Assembly (NCBI RefSeq): GCF_014851395.1
Contig: NW_024040485.1
Location: forward strand, 10,248,384 to 10,312,383
DNA from: Micropterus salmoides
Lineage: Eukaryota > Chordata > Actinopteri > Centrarchiformes > Centrarchidae
DNA: 64,000 nucleotides
Direction of reading: 5' to 3'
Under the pieces are notes generated by a model. The model searched no databases. It had not been told where the DNA came from and saw nothing but the letters and a program-made list of their open reading frames with translations. The position numbers and the translations under genes were made by a program. The stretch's first letter is position 1. The number at the start of each line of letters is the position of its first letter. Below are positions 1 to 11,229 of this stretch, piece by piece.

Positions 1-1049
1 GCAGGCCAACACAAATGGGGCTTGGAGTTCATCCATAGTCTGAGGCAGTACTTGGGTTTTCATTGAAGTCCTTGTTTTCTGTGATGTTTTTTATCTTACA
101 TTCTTTCCAGGCACTGTTAAGTTCCATGTTGTTCTTCTCACATTTACATGTCAACAGTTGTGCCACACAGACATATAAAAAACAATATGTTAATGTCATT
201 CTCAGTTGCATGTTTCCCTGCTGGCATACAGAGAAAAGGCCTCCCTCATTAATAGCAGAGTAAATGCCATTTGCATTAACCAAAAATTGTGATGGATTTT
301 TCTTGTCAAACATGCATGTATTCTGTTCCGGCTTAATCAAATATTTATTCAAATGCCGTGTTCCTGAAATAGTGTGATAGTTAACGCTTCACTTAGTGGG
401 GGGAAATACAGTATTGATTAATACTCCTTGTTTCATTTGCATGCAGCCTACTGTGTCTTGACTTGTGCAGAAGTAATTTTACTGATGATGGTATAATTCA
501 TCATGTAAATAAATGCATCTTTAGAACAAAGCTGTTTTCATAGGAGACATTTATAACATGATTGTAATAACTGAACTTACAGTGTCACTTTTGTTTGCAA
601 TGGGCTTGTCAAATTACCTGTCTGAATCATCCTTTATACACGATGTGCTCTCTATTGTGAGGGCATCCTTCATCTACAGCCACTCGAAAATGTCAAATTA
701 GAATCCAGCAGGGACACATATTCTCCCAGCTCAGCAGGACCGTCTTTTCTCCCCGGTGGTGGAAATGTGAATGTCTTATCAGGATGGTGGTAGAGGGGAC
801 ACAGTAACTCCCTCCTTTCATGACAGGGCTGTCCCTCTGTAGAAAGAGCTCCTGCTTTGTCACAATCTGACGGATGGATGGGCAGGTCAAAACAATTACT
901 CAAACTGAGTCCTGCACCTGACAAAGGCCTCAGACATACCAGATCATTATCCATTAGTCACATGGTCCTTGCCTGTTCGGGTCAGCATTTTAGCCCGCAT
1001 GAGGCTTCCCGGAGTTCGGTGAAGATAAATGAATGTTGTTAGAACATCC
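1..1049. other. Non-coding sequence, no gene recognised
   Basis: No open frame here exceeds about 107 codons and none resembles a known protein. Two octamer words (ATTTGCAT) stand at 269-276 and 435-442. The stretch 690-960 is less AT-rich and free of simple repeats, so it could be a conserved element, but nothing in the sequence proves this. Confidence 0.6.
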
Positions 1050-1955
1050 TTAAAGAGGTGGTATTATGCTTTTTGGCTTTTCCCCTCTCCTTTATTGAGT
1101 TATCTCTCTTTTTTGTGCATGTAACAGGTTTGCAAAGTGAAAAAGCCCAAAGTCCAGCACAAAGGGAGTTCCCATCTCCCACAGAAAGCTCTGCTCTGAA
1201 CCGCTTGAAAACAGCTTGTTTGTAGTCCAGCCCTTCACTTCCTTTACTTGTGACATCACAATGAAAACGCGTCATAACGCTTGCCAAGCGGCTAGTGGGG
1301 TCAGGCACCCCCTCAAACCAAGCTAGTCTGTGCGGAGGCCCTTTGGCTCGACACGCCTTTGTTTGGTTTTCCATTGTAGAAATGTTGTACCTGTACCTTC
1401 CAGGTACTTTTTTTTGTATCACCTCACCTCCATCGAGGTTCCAAACGAGCTGAGGGATACTAAAATGTAACGTGAAAACATGGCAGACTGCTGATTGGCC
1501 AGAGAGAATTGTCACTATTCACTGCATCATCATTGCGTGCGCCAGACAAAGGCCAGCAACAGAAAGTTTTATATTTTACAGTTTTCGTATGGAATTTCAT
1601 CACTAAATCCACTTCTGAGAAGTTTTGAGGTGAGAAATCAGCTGTGTAGATTTTGAATATTGACAGTTTTACGAGAAGTGATGGCGGAACAAAAATGCTT
1701 ATATTATATATATTGCCGGAGTTGAGGAGCTCCGCAAGTGGCGGATGATGTTGTGTTGTTGTGGACTGGTAATAACTTAAACTATGCTAGGTTACGATCG
1801 CAGTCTGAAGCGGCTTTGATTTGGATCACACTACCTTGTTTCTTACGACCCGCCCTTCTCTGCTTCTGATTGGCAAGTAGTCCTTACCTGGGAACTGCGC
1901 ATGTGCAACTCCCAACAAAGATTTTGTATAAGTAAGATGCATCACTCTGCGCACG
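1050..1955 (+). mobile_element. TTAA-type miniature DNA transposon, interrupted
   Basis: The left end begins at a TTAA (1050-1053) followed by AGAGGTGGTATTATGCT, the reverse complement of the right end of the related copy at 19.5-20.13 kb apart from small changes. Both copies share the run from about 1243 (TGTGACATCACAATG) and the run 1847-1953 (CTCTGCTTCTGATTGGC, then CATGTGCAACTCCCAACAAAG). I recall this as a high-copy non-autonomous element of perciform fish. TTAA at the ends suggests piggyBac- or Kolobok-like mobilisation, which is inference. The right terminus is missing here, and about 0.5 kb in the middle (near 1345-1846) is foreign sequence. The 158-codon minus-strand frame over 1039-1515 is a by-product and not a gene. 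Confidence 0.7.
1345..1846 (+). mobile_element. Second miniature element nested in the first
   Basis: This segment has no counterpart in the copy at 19.5-20.1 kb, although sequence on both sides does. Its part 1628-1740 recurs at 63642-63735: both contain GTGTAGATTTTGAATAT, a tract CAGTTTTACGA and GCTCCGCAAGTG. The left part (TTTTCCATTG, then a GGTACTTTTTTT-like tract, then CTGATTGGCCAGAGAGAAT at 1491-1509) matches my memory of another abundant fish miniature element. Exact ends cannot be fixed by eye. Nested insertion is the simplest reading; a chimeric family is the alternative. Confidence 0.55.
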
Positions 1956-2959
1956 TTCTCAATCTCAAATGATGAAATCCATTGACCACATTTGGCAAGA
2001 TCCTTGCAATATAGATGCACATTATGATACTTTAATAAGACACACAATTACCTTCTTTCTTGGTTTGTTTTCTTTTGGCTTTTTTGTAATCTAATACTGT
2101 TTCAACACCGTTTTATGTTTCGGGTTGTTGAAATAAGCCATAAAGTGTTTTCTACAATAAAAATAAATAAATCACTGACCATGACGGAAAAAAGAGGTTG
2201 ATCACCATTTAAGTTACCAATGGCTATTAAGCCTTTTCTCTCTTATGCCATAACTTGCTAATATGCATATATCTTAAACTGTCAACAATAGGCCTAACTG
2301 AGACCCATGCCAGCTGTCTTGTAACGTGATCAAAGTCAGGATAACGTTGCACCATGTAGACTTACGTTATGTATTGCCATCCTTCAGTAATATCATTAAT
2401 TGATTTTACTTCAGTCGCAGATGCTGACACCTTCGCCTTAATAAAGGCAAAGATCAAGCTGGATAACCTCTACAGTAGGAGTTTCCCACACACTGATTTA
2501 TTTGTGGCGGTCTACCACATTATCAACGCTGATTGCCACAGCCATTTAAAATGGGTAAAATCGTATTTGATCACAGAGCTCCGTACAGCGCATATATTCT
2601 CTCAGCATCTTCTCTCGCCTCGTCGCGCTCTCTCTCTCTCTCTCCCACTCTCTCGCCACGGTTACGCTGTCATCAACACTTTATTTACATACAATTGGTA
2701 TTAATGTTGATAAATAGGCCAAAGGTGGGCAGGAGGGTGAGTGTGAGCATTCTCAATGTGACAACCCTGTCCATTATTTAGTGACTGGTAGGCTACCTTA
2801 TCTGCCTTTTTGCTATCTTGGTTATGAAGGACCCTAATATCTTCAACCGTGTTGTCCACCTTTAGACGGTCTGCATTACAACAACACAGGGCGCAGTGTC
2901 AAAGATGTGCTTTTTGTAGTCCATCTTGAGTACATTGTAGTTTTATCACAGCAGACCAC
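1956..2959. other. AT-rich non-coding sequence
   Basis: Nothing recognised apart from a short CT run at 2628-2644. The 111-codon frame over 2369-2704 runs straight through that CT tract as a serine/leucine run, which argues against it being a real protein. Confidence 0.5.
2628..2644. repeat. (CT) microsatellite, about 8 units
   Basis: A CT dinucleotide run follows CGTCGCG and continues imperfectly as CCCACTCTCTCG to about 2656. Confidence 0.85.
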
Positions 2960-3155
2960 ATCAGTAACATCTGCCATTGCATAATTACGTCGCTTAGAAA
3001 AGAGCAGTCGGATTCTCTTAGACCCGCTGTCCTCTTTTCCTAAGTCCTTATTAATTCTCCTTCACATGTTTCCTTGACCTCATGACGTTTTCCATCGAGG
3101 TCAAGGAAAGGTGGTTAAGGAAGGAGATTTTTTTGACTTTTCGGATGCAGCCCAG
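2960..3155. mobile_element. Decayed foldback/miniature element
   Basis: The core is an inverted repeat: 13-bp arms TTTCCTTGACCTC (3069-3081) and GAGGTCAAGGAAA (3097-3109) around a 15-base loop. Weaker purine-rich and pyrimidine-rich matches (TCCTTATTAATTCTCC against GGTTAAGGAAGGAGA) continue outward. I recall this core from a common fish miniature element. Outer boundaries are guesses. Confidence 0.45.
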
Positions 3156-3339
3156 GTTTATATTGCTGCGTTTTTAGCAGCTAAGACTAATGTGACCCTC
3201 ACTGTCCACCATACCTACTGTGACGTCAGAGAATATCAGCTACCGCCAAGTATAAATATCAGATCAATGGCTAACTGTAGCCTGTAACATTAACATGATG
3301 ACAGCAGGGCTACGTACTGATACTCCCCCCACAGACACA

Positions 3340-3365
3340 AACACACACACACACACACACACACA
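3340..3365. repeat. (AC)13 microsatellite
   Basis: A perfect AC run preceded by imperfect ACAGACACAA. Confidence 0.95.
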
Positions 3366-3837
3366 TCAGAGCCTCTTAGCCTCTCTGAGCCACTAGCTTA
3401 GCTACATCACAGGTACCACACAGAATCTCATACAAAGGGCCATGAATGTGCTCCTAGTGACTGTCAAAGTTCCAGCAGACTCTGTCTTTCCAGCGCCGAC
3501 ATAGAGTCTGACAGCAGCTGTTCATGACTGGTTAGGTCTGACTACATGCTCTAAATGGCTGTTCCTGCCTTAGTTTTAGCGCTGTGCCAGCGCTGTTGAA
3601 AGGTCTGGCTGAATCCATTATCATTCAGGTATAGGGAGAAAATGCTCTGGTTTGTTTGTATTTGTTAAAACCATTTTCAGCATGCAGATTGCACACATTC
3701 CACAACAATCCTGTTGTGTTGTATGTATCTATATGTGTTAGGCAATTCATTGTTCTTCAAATAGGCTAGTTGTTCTTTTCCTTAAAAAGGCAAATATACA
3801 GCTTTAAAGGAGTACATTGATTGTAAGAAATTCAATT
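3366..3837. other. Non-coding sequence, nothing recognised
   Basis: Ordinary AT-rich sequence between a microsatellite and a retrotransposon tail. No long frame and no repeat that I recognise. Confidence 0.5.
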
Positions 3838-3995
3838 TGAATTTAATTAAATTTTATTTATATCGTGCCAATGCACAACAGTTATCTCATAGTGTTTTTC
3901 ATAGAGCAGGTCTAGAAAGTACTTGTATATTGTTTACAGAGACCCAACAATTACCACCATGAGCAATCACTTGGCGACACAGGAAAGAAAACATG
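3836..3995 (-). mobile_element. 3' end of a non-LTR retrotransposon or SINE
   Basis: Read on the minus strand the segment ends GGCACGATATAAATAAAAT followed by a degenerate TTAATT/TTGAATT tail, the architecture of fish non-LTR element 3' ends (TATAAATAAA plus short tandem tail). Upstream in element orientation are segments I remember from this family, here as plus-strand CAGAGACCCAACAATTACC and TGAGCAATCACTTGGCGACA. The 5' part is truncated or unrecognised. Exact clade not determined. Confidence 0.7.
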
Positions 3996-5599
3996 TACTG
4001 TGAACAAGCCTTCTCAAGTTTTAAAACACCACATGGAGGCCTTCAATAATTTCTATAAACAAAAAAATTAAATATGTCCAGAAATTAAAAACAACACAAA
4101 ACAAACATAATCTTGGACTATAATATACATTTTGCTACTCACAACCATGCGCACCATGTGGCAGTATATCTTTGAATTGCATATACTGTATACGTAGCAT
4201 CACAAAACCTCAAATATTAAGGCTTTCTGAACATTCATCATTTATCACCATTGATGAACCACACAAAGAATATAATTGTTTTTAATCAGTACTTGGAATA
4301 GACCCGCCAGGTGAAAACAATTGTCGGCAGGCACAAGACCGGTGAATGGCAGGCTAACAGAGCAGAGAGAAAAGGGTCAAGCCTCAGTTTAGCTGTAAAT
4401 GTAGCTACAGTGTAAGTTACAGTGACTAATGAATAGAGACTGCAGCTCTGCAGCTTCTCAAGATTAAAGCGGAGCTACCATATGTTACACCCCCCACTCT
4501 TACAAATGATTCGAAGATTAGTCAACTATAGGCAAGACTTGACAATTCTGATTCAACTGAGTAAATCTTTAGTCGGGACAGTCCTAGAAATGTATAGGAA
4601 CCCTATAATTGTTTCTTTAAAGTGATACTAAAGATGAGTTATTAAAAGCTTATTTTTAGGCTAATAATGTATGACACAGTATTATAATAATAATTAAAAT
4701 ACATTTATAAGTATTAAAAATAATTTTTAAAGGTAAATCTTCTCAGTTTATGTTCCATTGGCAGATGACCAAAAAAGCAAATTTTGCAATTTGTAATAGT
4801 AAAATACAACTTCAACATTTGACTGGATAATTGAATGGAAGGAATGTGCAGTCTCTCCGATCCTAGAAGTCAAAGCAAAGTGAGGCCAACCCAGTGTTCT
4901 GTCAGCAGCTGTTATCTTTTGCTGCACATACTACTGACATTAGGTGTTGTGGGCTGAATAGCACAGGTGGAGGAAGCTGATGTCAGATTGACAGTCATAA
5001 ATTATGGAACCAAGCAGGGACCTGCACCGCTCACACCTCCCAGGGCCAGCCAGCCACCCAAGAGTTATGAGAGGAGCCCAGGAGCCCAAGGACACTCATC
5101 TAATGGTCCACCGTAACCAGTGCTACTGTCGCATATCTCAATCACACCGCACAGCCACCGCCTACGCACACACACACACACAGACAGACTGGGGGAAAAT
5201 ATCATGTCGTGTACATTTCACAGATGAAGATCAAACGCTAAAACTCCAGAGACATATAGGTTTAACATCCCTCGCCCTGAAGATGATAAAGTTGCGTATC
5301 AAAGAAGAAAATGATTATAGGCTTCGCGAAGTAGACACTGGTCAGTGTTCAATAAAGGAGCACTGGGTCCTTGAGAGGGAATCCTGTTCTGTGATCATTA
5401 GATGGTCCATGTGGTGAGTCCAGATGGAGCTGTCACATTGAAACATGCATACACATGTCCACAGTGTCTGTGGGATCCATTGCTCTGGGCTAAATTGGGG
5501 GAGAAGGAAAACCAACATAACCTTGTGTCAAAGGATTTGCTCATATTGAAATAATGATGACCCATAGCAAGAAACAGTGTCCAAACAGAGTGAAGACAT
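3996..5599. other. AT-rich non-coding sequence
   Basis: Contains a short CA run (5167-5182). The 137-codon plus-strand frame at 5004-5417 passes through the CA run and resembles no protein I know, so I do not call it a gene. No other feature supported. Confidence 0.5.
5167..5182. repeat. (CA)8 microsatellite
   Basis: Short CA run followed by CAGACAGAC. Confidence 0.9.
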
Positions 5600-5826
5600 G
5601 CTTAACATAACAGCCAGATGTACATATTCTTTATTATTTTTGTATGTATTTTATATCTTGTCTATTTTAGATTTTATATTTATGATTGCCTTTCACCTGC
5701 AATACCTATGTAATCGTTCCCATATTTCCTACCTACTATGTTTATTGTTATGCACCGAGACACCAAAGCAAATTCCTTGTGTGTCTAAACCTACTTGGCA
5801 ATAAAGCTGATTCTGATTCAGATTCT
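5600..5826 (+). mobile_element. L2/CR1-like LINE 3' end
   Basis: The segment closes with AGCAAATTCCTTGTGTGT, then CTTGGCAATAAAGCTGATTC and tandem TGATTC units (5808-5826). This is a very familiar 3' untranslated end of a fish non-LTR retrotransposon with its hexamer tail. Upstream is the usual T-rich 3' region (TGTATGTATTTTATATCTTG). The reverse transcriptase part is absent, so this is a 5'-truncated insertion. L2/CR1 is my best guess of clade. Confidence 0.75.
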
Positions 5827-7243
5827 CATGCATACAGGCCTAGTCATTTTCCAGCTCTTAACTATCTCTGTAGCAGTTAAAATTGGCAACAATACAGCCA
5901 TGGCCTCCCAAACCAGACAAGTTGATCACAGTGTGAGTGTCTGGCTCGTACGCTGTGGTCAGACAGGTGACTGTAGTGTGATATTGTTTGAAGCTCATAT
6001 CTGTAATCTAATACCTGCATTACACATAGCACATGCATAATACATTGCAGAAGTTGCTGTAAGACTGCTTTATGATGAGCCATACTAATAGCCGTAGGCA
6101 CATGATTTGATCACTTCTGTCAGGTTTGTATGAAAGCCTTTTGGGTGTCATGAACTAAACATGAAAATGATGTTCAAGACAATAATTTGATAGAATTGGT
6201 CAATTAGCTGGCGCTTACAACTTACAATTGCCTCACCAAAGGCATAGGTCTTATCCACTGTACCATTGCCACCCCATATGTGGAGTTGTGTTGTGGCAAT
6301 ATGATATGATCATATTGCCACAACACAATTCCACTGGGAATTAAATGAATGGCCAGCCTTATTATCTATTTGTCACCTATAAAGGAAGAGTGTGGACATG
6401 GCCTGCCATAATGCTTATATGACTGCTCCTTTCCTACTGAAACTGATGTTAAGGTATAGTCATGTTAATAACATGTTTACATGTTACTATTTAGTCTACT
6501 ATACTATTTTTTTCTTTCTTTCTATTGATTGATCGACTATGTGTGGTGTGGTGGGTGCTCCATTAGCTTAATGGTTAAAAGCTTTACTACACAGGAGACA
6601 TTTCAGCTGCATTTTTCAGTCCATGGTCTCTCACACATTAATTTTAATTAATACAGCTGTCTACACAGGCTGCATAACAGGTCACGTTTCACTGGCGCTA
6701 TATTATATGCACACAACCAAAAGTGTTTACATTTGAAGTCTATTTTCTTACGTTTTACACACATAACTGCAATGATTGTGTTGGGCTCTGAGCACTTAAA
6801 GCTGACAGTGAGCAAACCATAACCGCTGTCCATTGTAGTTACAGAAAGCACCACTACATTTCTAATACCTTGTGACTGAAATTAAAAAGCATGTTTTTAC
6901 TAGGCAATTTGAAGTAGCTTATTTCTCATTTCACCGTTTTAATACTTCATTCTCCACCTGATTTAAGTGTTTTCCACTTGCAATTCCGTTCATAGCAGCA
7001 GTTGCGCTGCATGTGGAGGAGGCGTGTTGACGACGTAGCCTATCAAAACAAACGTGGTAGGTAATCACATCTGCACTGGTGTGTTCATTGTTGCTTTACC
7101 TGGTCTGAGCTTATAAAATATCCACTGTTTCCACGGCTTGTAATGTAATAACAACTTTGTGTTTCTCTGCAAAATGCTAAAATAGGTCGCCAAATATACC
7201 TGGATGGCCGTTAATATACCTGAATGGCCCGCCCAAGGAAAGT
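5827..7243. other. Non-coding sequence with one strong hairpin
   Basis: Apart from the hairpin at 6280-6334 I see no repeat or frame of note. A weak A-box-like string (TTAGCTTAATGGTTAAAAGC, near 6562) has no convincing B box downstream. Confidence 0.5.
6280..6334. repeat. 26-bp near-perfect hairpin, 3-base loop
   Basis: The left arm 6280-6305 and right arm 6309-6334 are reverse complements at 25 of 26 positions. The one exception is G against T, which in RNA would pair as G-U, so a transcript from the plus strand would be fully paired. The loop is ATG (6306-6308). The innermost 20 bp are perfect (TTGTGTTGTGGCAATATGAT). This could be a residual palindromic transposon or a recent inverted duplication. 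A three-base loop is unusually tight for a microRNA precursor. Confidence 0.95.
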
Positions 7244-7320
7244 TTATAATAATAATAATAATCTTTATTTATACTTTTAAAACCACGTTACAAAGTGCTT
7301 AACATGATGCAGTTTATGTG
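7244..7320 (-). mobile_element. 3' end of a non-LTR element with ATT tail
   Basis: On the minus strand it reads CAAAGTGG-less form: AAGCACTTTGTAACGTGG, then a TATAAATAAAGA end and an (ATT) tail (plus-strand TAA repeats at 7246-7262). The TATAAATAAA plus trinucleotide tail matches the architecture of the elements at 3.84, 49.35 and 59.2 kb. Confidence 0.6.
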
Positions 7321-7379
7321 TTTATTGAGTTTGAGCTGAAGGGGCAGGACTTTGCGGATTTATAATTATTAACTCAAAA

Positions 7380-7485
7380 TCAAACTATATCGGTATAAAC
7401 AGTATTGTATAATATTATATCTCTTTTGAAATTATATCGGTATACCTTATAATACCGATATACCACCCAGCCCTAGTTCAAGGTA
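7380..7485. mobile_element. Fragment of a fish hAT-like miniature element
   Basis: Three ATATCGGTAT-type words stand close together: ATATCGGTATA near 7387, 7434-7443, and the inverse ATACCGATAT at 7452-7461. The last two form a 10-bp hairpin with an 8-base loop. The outer string ACCACCCAGCCCTAGTT resembles the terminus of a repeat common in fish. Superfamily is a guess. Confidence 0.45.
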
Positions 7486-9555
7486 CCACCTTTTCCGTTT
7501 AAATAAACATTTTGCTACTTTTTGTCGTGGCTGATTGTGACCCTGGACACAGTCTAGTCAAGATGTCCAAATTATAGGTCAACATATCAGTGATAGCACT
7601 ATCTGTTGGCCTTTTGAAGACAGAACTTTGATACATAGTTCAATAAGAAACTAATAGATCTGCATGAATACCTATGATATGTATCCCCTTTGTTCATCCC
7701 ATTTCAGATGCATTATGCATTCTCCTTCACTCCTTCCATTTCCAAAAGTAAGTTATATGACAGTGTGTTTTCAGAGGAATGAAATAGAATTCTATTCTTT
7801 GCACCCAGCCAGCTCTCCTGTATTTCGATAGCTTAAGTGATTCATTGCATGAATGTTTTATGGGTAGAAAAATGCAATCTGTCAGATATGGCTTTCTCCA
7901 GTGAAGTTAGCATATTCCTCTTACTCTCCTCTGACTTTGAGGTTCTGTATGATAAAGTGGAACCGTGACACTCTAACTGGGCTCACCGGACATTGTTTGC
8001 TATTTTAATATCATCTTTACATCACCATTTGCATATGCATATGTTAATAATATGTTTTAATAAGTTTACTGGGCCTACAAAATGTTCTAAAATAGATTAA
8101 TTAAGTAATTCAAGAATAAGGGTTGCATATGTTTCTTGTGTTTTCTTGTGTGAGTGATGTTAATCGGTGGTATGACGCACAGAGATGTTCAGAGCAGAGA
8201 TTCACTAAAGGATCCTTCCTAGTAGATACAGTAATGAAACTATAAATCACAGCATCATTGGACGTCTTCCCAGACCCTGATATTTCCCCAGACACTTCCA
8301 TTCCAACCATTTCAGTCTGCTTACAGTGTTAAATAGATCGACCATGGAAGATAAAGTTAAATGTGACTTTCTTCCGGTGCCTCTGACTCAACAAGAAATG
8401 AGGAGGAAAAAGAGCAGTTATATACTCCATGAGTATTGGGATTAATACTAATATTTTGGTATGGTTGAAAACTAGAAGCAACAGAAGAGGTGGTATTAAA
8501 GAAATGCATTTTCTCTGCATTGTGCTGGGCATTGTGCTGGATGATGGGGATGGAATGGTATTTAAATGTCAATGAAAGGCCCTTTTATAGTAGAACATAT
8601 TATCTGTCTAAGTGGCGGCACAGTAAATCCCTTTGAAGATTTTCACCTAATGTTGGTTCTATGAGGCGTAAACAGGCAATGATGGCTTGCAGGTTGGACC
8701 CGTATGATATCTAACTCTCCCTCAGGTGCTAAGAAGATTGGACAAAAAAAAAAGAAGAAGTAGACTTTCAACATGGCAGGGGTCTGTGGCATGGTTCCAC
8801 TGTAACAGAGAAAACATCATTCTACATCATTCCTCTTTCACCTGACTGAGGGCTTTGTGGTAATGGCCTTTTCATGAATGAGGAGCAGATAGAAAACTGG
8901 GCATGTGCGGTTGCAAGGCCCACAATGAATACAGGACCTGCCAGTCCAGTAATTAGTTCGGGCTGTGGTTGGCTGTGGCTGTGATGTAGGCCGTTTATCA
9001 CTCCCGAGACAATGACTGCACAAGAACTGCCAAATCAAGACCATGTGATCACTTCTTTTCACTGTAGGTTTGGATGTTAAAATGGCTCTCAGAGGCATCG
9101 TGGGAGTTTACTGTCACTGGCGTTTCCGCTACTGTGTGTCTCCTTAACCCATGACAGATGAGCAATATTATAGCAGAGACAGAGGGTCAATGGTGGTAGC
9201 GATTGCTTCATTTGCAGCAGAAAAGGGTAATTGTTCATATTGTGCGTGAACAGCTGATGAGAGCAAGAGAGAGAACCAAAACAGTACATTTCCAGGCTGC
9301 AAAACCAAAATAATATCTGAAAGTCTATAAAAGCTCCAAAACCTGAAGGTAACTGCATGATTCTCTGTGGGTTTGAAACTACATTTCACATACAGATGGT
9401 CATTTTAGCCATTCTCAATACAGAACATATTGATCATAGGCATAAGATATCATATTTAAACCACATGAGGAAATGGCAAAAATGTGCAAAAATATATATT
9501 TTTCATCCTAGTAATATTCCATAGTTGGGCAACATGATAACAAGTAAATCATCTC
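7486..9555. other. Non-coding sequence, nothing recognised
   Basis: Unique-looking sequence with one octamer word (8027-8034, beside a second ATGCATATG) and a short A-rich run at 8747-8760. The frames on the minus strand near 8.1-9.4 kb are short and unlike known proteins. Confidence 0.5.
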
Positions 9556-9558
9556 TAT

Positions 9559-9654
9559 GACACCTGAGCAAGCTCCATACACTGAGGAAGACGTGATATG
9601 TGGCTGAAAGCTTCAGAGAACCAAGTAAAAAGATTAGAGTATTTTGGGTCAAAC
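9559..9654 (+). repeat. Repeat family X, copy 1
   Basis: Alignable with 19321-19420: both run CTGAGCAA, CCAT.CACTGAGG, GTGATAT, GCTGAAAGC or GTTGAAAGC, TCCAGA/TTCAGA and end at GTCAAAC. The class is unknown to me. A dispersed non-autonomous element is likely. Confidence 0.6.
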
Positions 9655-11229
9655 AGCTATTTTCAAGGTCAAGAATGAAGAAGTCCACTTTTCTTCCTGG
9701 ACCTGGACCACAAACCCATGACTTAAATTTTCACCAAATTCTATTAAAATCTGTTGGCAAGATTTTTCAGATATTCTGCTAACAAACAGATAAACTGACG
9801 AAATAACATTGATGGCAGACCAGGTATCTGATGTGGAAGAAGTAAGTCAAGGTTGTGTGACTGCTGAGTGAGAACAGTTGAGAAATGCTTGGGTGTATTT
9901 GAGCATATCTTATGTGCAGAATGCTTTTGCGTGTGTGCTGTATGTTTGCCTATGAGTAATCTTCTATGCCTATAAAGGCATGCCTATGTGCCCACCTGCC
10001 AGTGAAAATGGGATGTGAAGTGGCCTGATGCTGCACTTTGATTGCAGTTCACTGGCGTGTGATTTACAACTGCCATCCTCTGACCCACACAGTCAAGGCC
10101 AAACGGTTTGAAGCCCTTCTGGACAACACGGTTAACCTTTCACCTTGGATGCAGAGCAAGCACGTTATATCTTGGCAATCTGCCACACCCGTCTCTTTAG
10201 CTTCCTTACCAATCAAGTGATTTAATCCAGTTGCAGAGGATGGAAAAGCCTTGGCCCTCACACTCTAATCCAGGGAAATCCATGGTCTTTTCCAAAGCCT
10301 GAGCATCAAGTGTTGTCAATTACAGCCTGAAAAAGCTTAAAGTTAGGGGGAGCTTTTCGAATCAGTCTTAGCACACGCCCCAAAAGAGCGAAAATAGACT
10401 CTTGTTTATCCATGACTGAGAGTGGAAAAAGAACATTGACTGTCATTGTGCTACGACAACAATTTAATTATGTGAGTTGGCCAGCTGCTACTAATCTCAC
10501 AGTGTTAACCTATGTAGAAGACGTCTTTTAATAGACTGTCAAAGCAAACTCCAGCATGGAGTTAGGTATGTTAAAACCTTTGTGCAGGCCCTCCAGCTGT
10601 GCCCATGCAAGTAGAATTACAGCTCATCAGAGAATAATGTGTAATGTAGTTAATAATGAATATGGAGTGGGTTATTTGGTCCTGTCACTGTGGCTGGTCT
10701 CTATTTTATGTCAGATAAAAGAGCTCAGTGTGGTGCAAAGATATAATCATCCTTGAAATCGAAATCTGCTATAAAATGCTATATGCAGTGTCGGATTTAA
10801 GTCCACATCATAGTTGTATTTTTAGAAGTGGGTTAACTCTCAAATCACACACATTCCACATGGTTTAAATAATGCAAGTCAAGCTTGATCTTGATCTGGG
10901 TCACTGAGGTCTTTGGGGTGTATGACTCAACATTTAAAATGACAAAGGCCCATTTCTGGTATGTCTGGTGCACACTTTTGAAAGTGGCTGGAAAAAAGCA
11001 AAAGTGTCACACTTTAAGATGCTATAATGGAAGCACAGTGAGATTTCTGGAATGATTACACTTTTGTATATTGGTCTTTCTATGTTCAGTCTTGACAGCA
11101 TCCTCGCCTCAATTTAGATGACTGCAGCTAAAAGCTGTGGGGGTTTTTTTTTTCATTCCGTCAGAAAAGACCAAATCAGTTCCAGAGCTGTGAATTCACA
11201 GAAATGTAGTCAGCAATGAGCATCCTACT
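9655..11229. other. Unique sequence with conserved-element character
   Basis: No recognisable repeat. The part 10350-10560 holds AACAATTTAATTATG near 10459, a SOX-like word next to a homeodomain-like core, in sequence without simple repeats. This is the kind of composition seen in vertebrate conserved non-coding elements, but conservation cannot be judged from one genome. Confidence 0.35.

Noticed and set aside
1039..1515. 158-codon minus-strand open frame, the longest in the window
   Set aside because: It lies within the nested miniature transposons and shows no domain. Other copies of the element would not keep the frame.
5004..5417. 137-codon plus-strand open frame
   Set aside because: It reads through a CA microsatellite as a His/Thr run and resembles no known protein.
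6280..6334. MicroRNA precursor
   Set aside because: A perfect stem of only 26 bp with a three-base loop does not fit Dicer substrates well. Kept only as a hairpin.
6556..6620. Possible tRNA-like sequence TTAGCTTAATGGTTAAAAGC
   Set aside because: No convincing B box or acceptor stem pairing.
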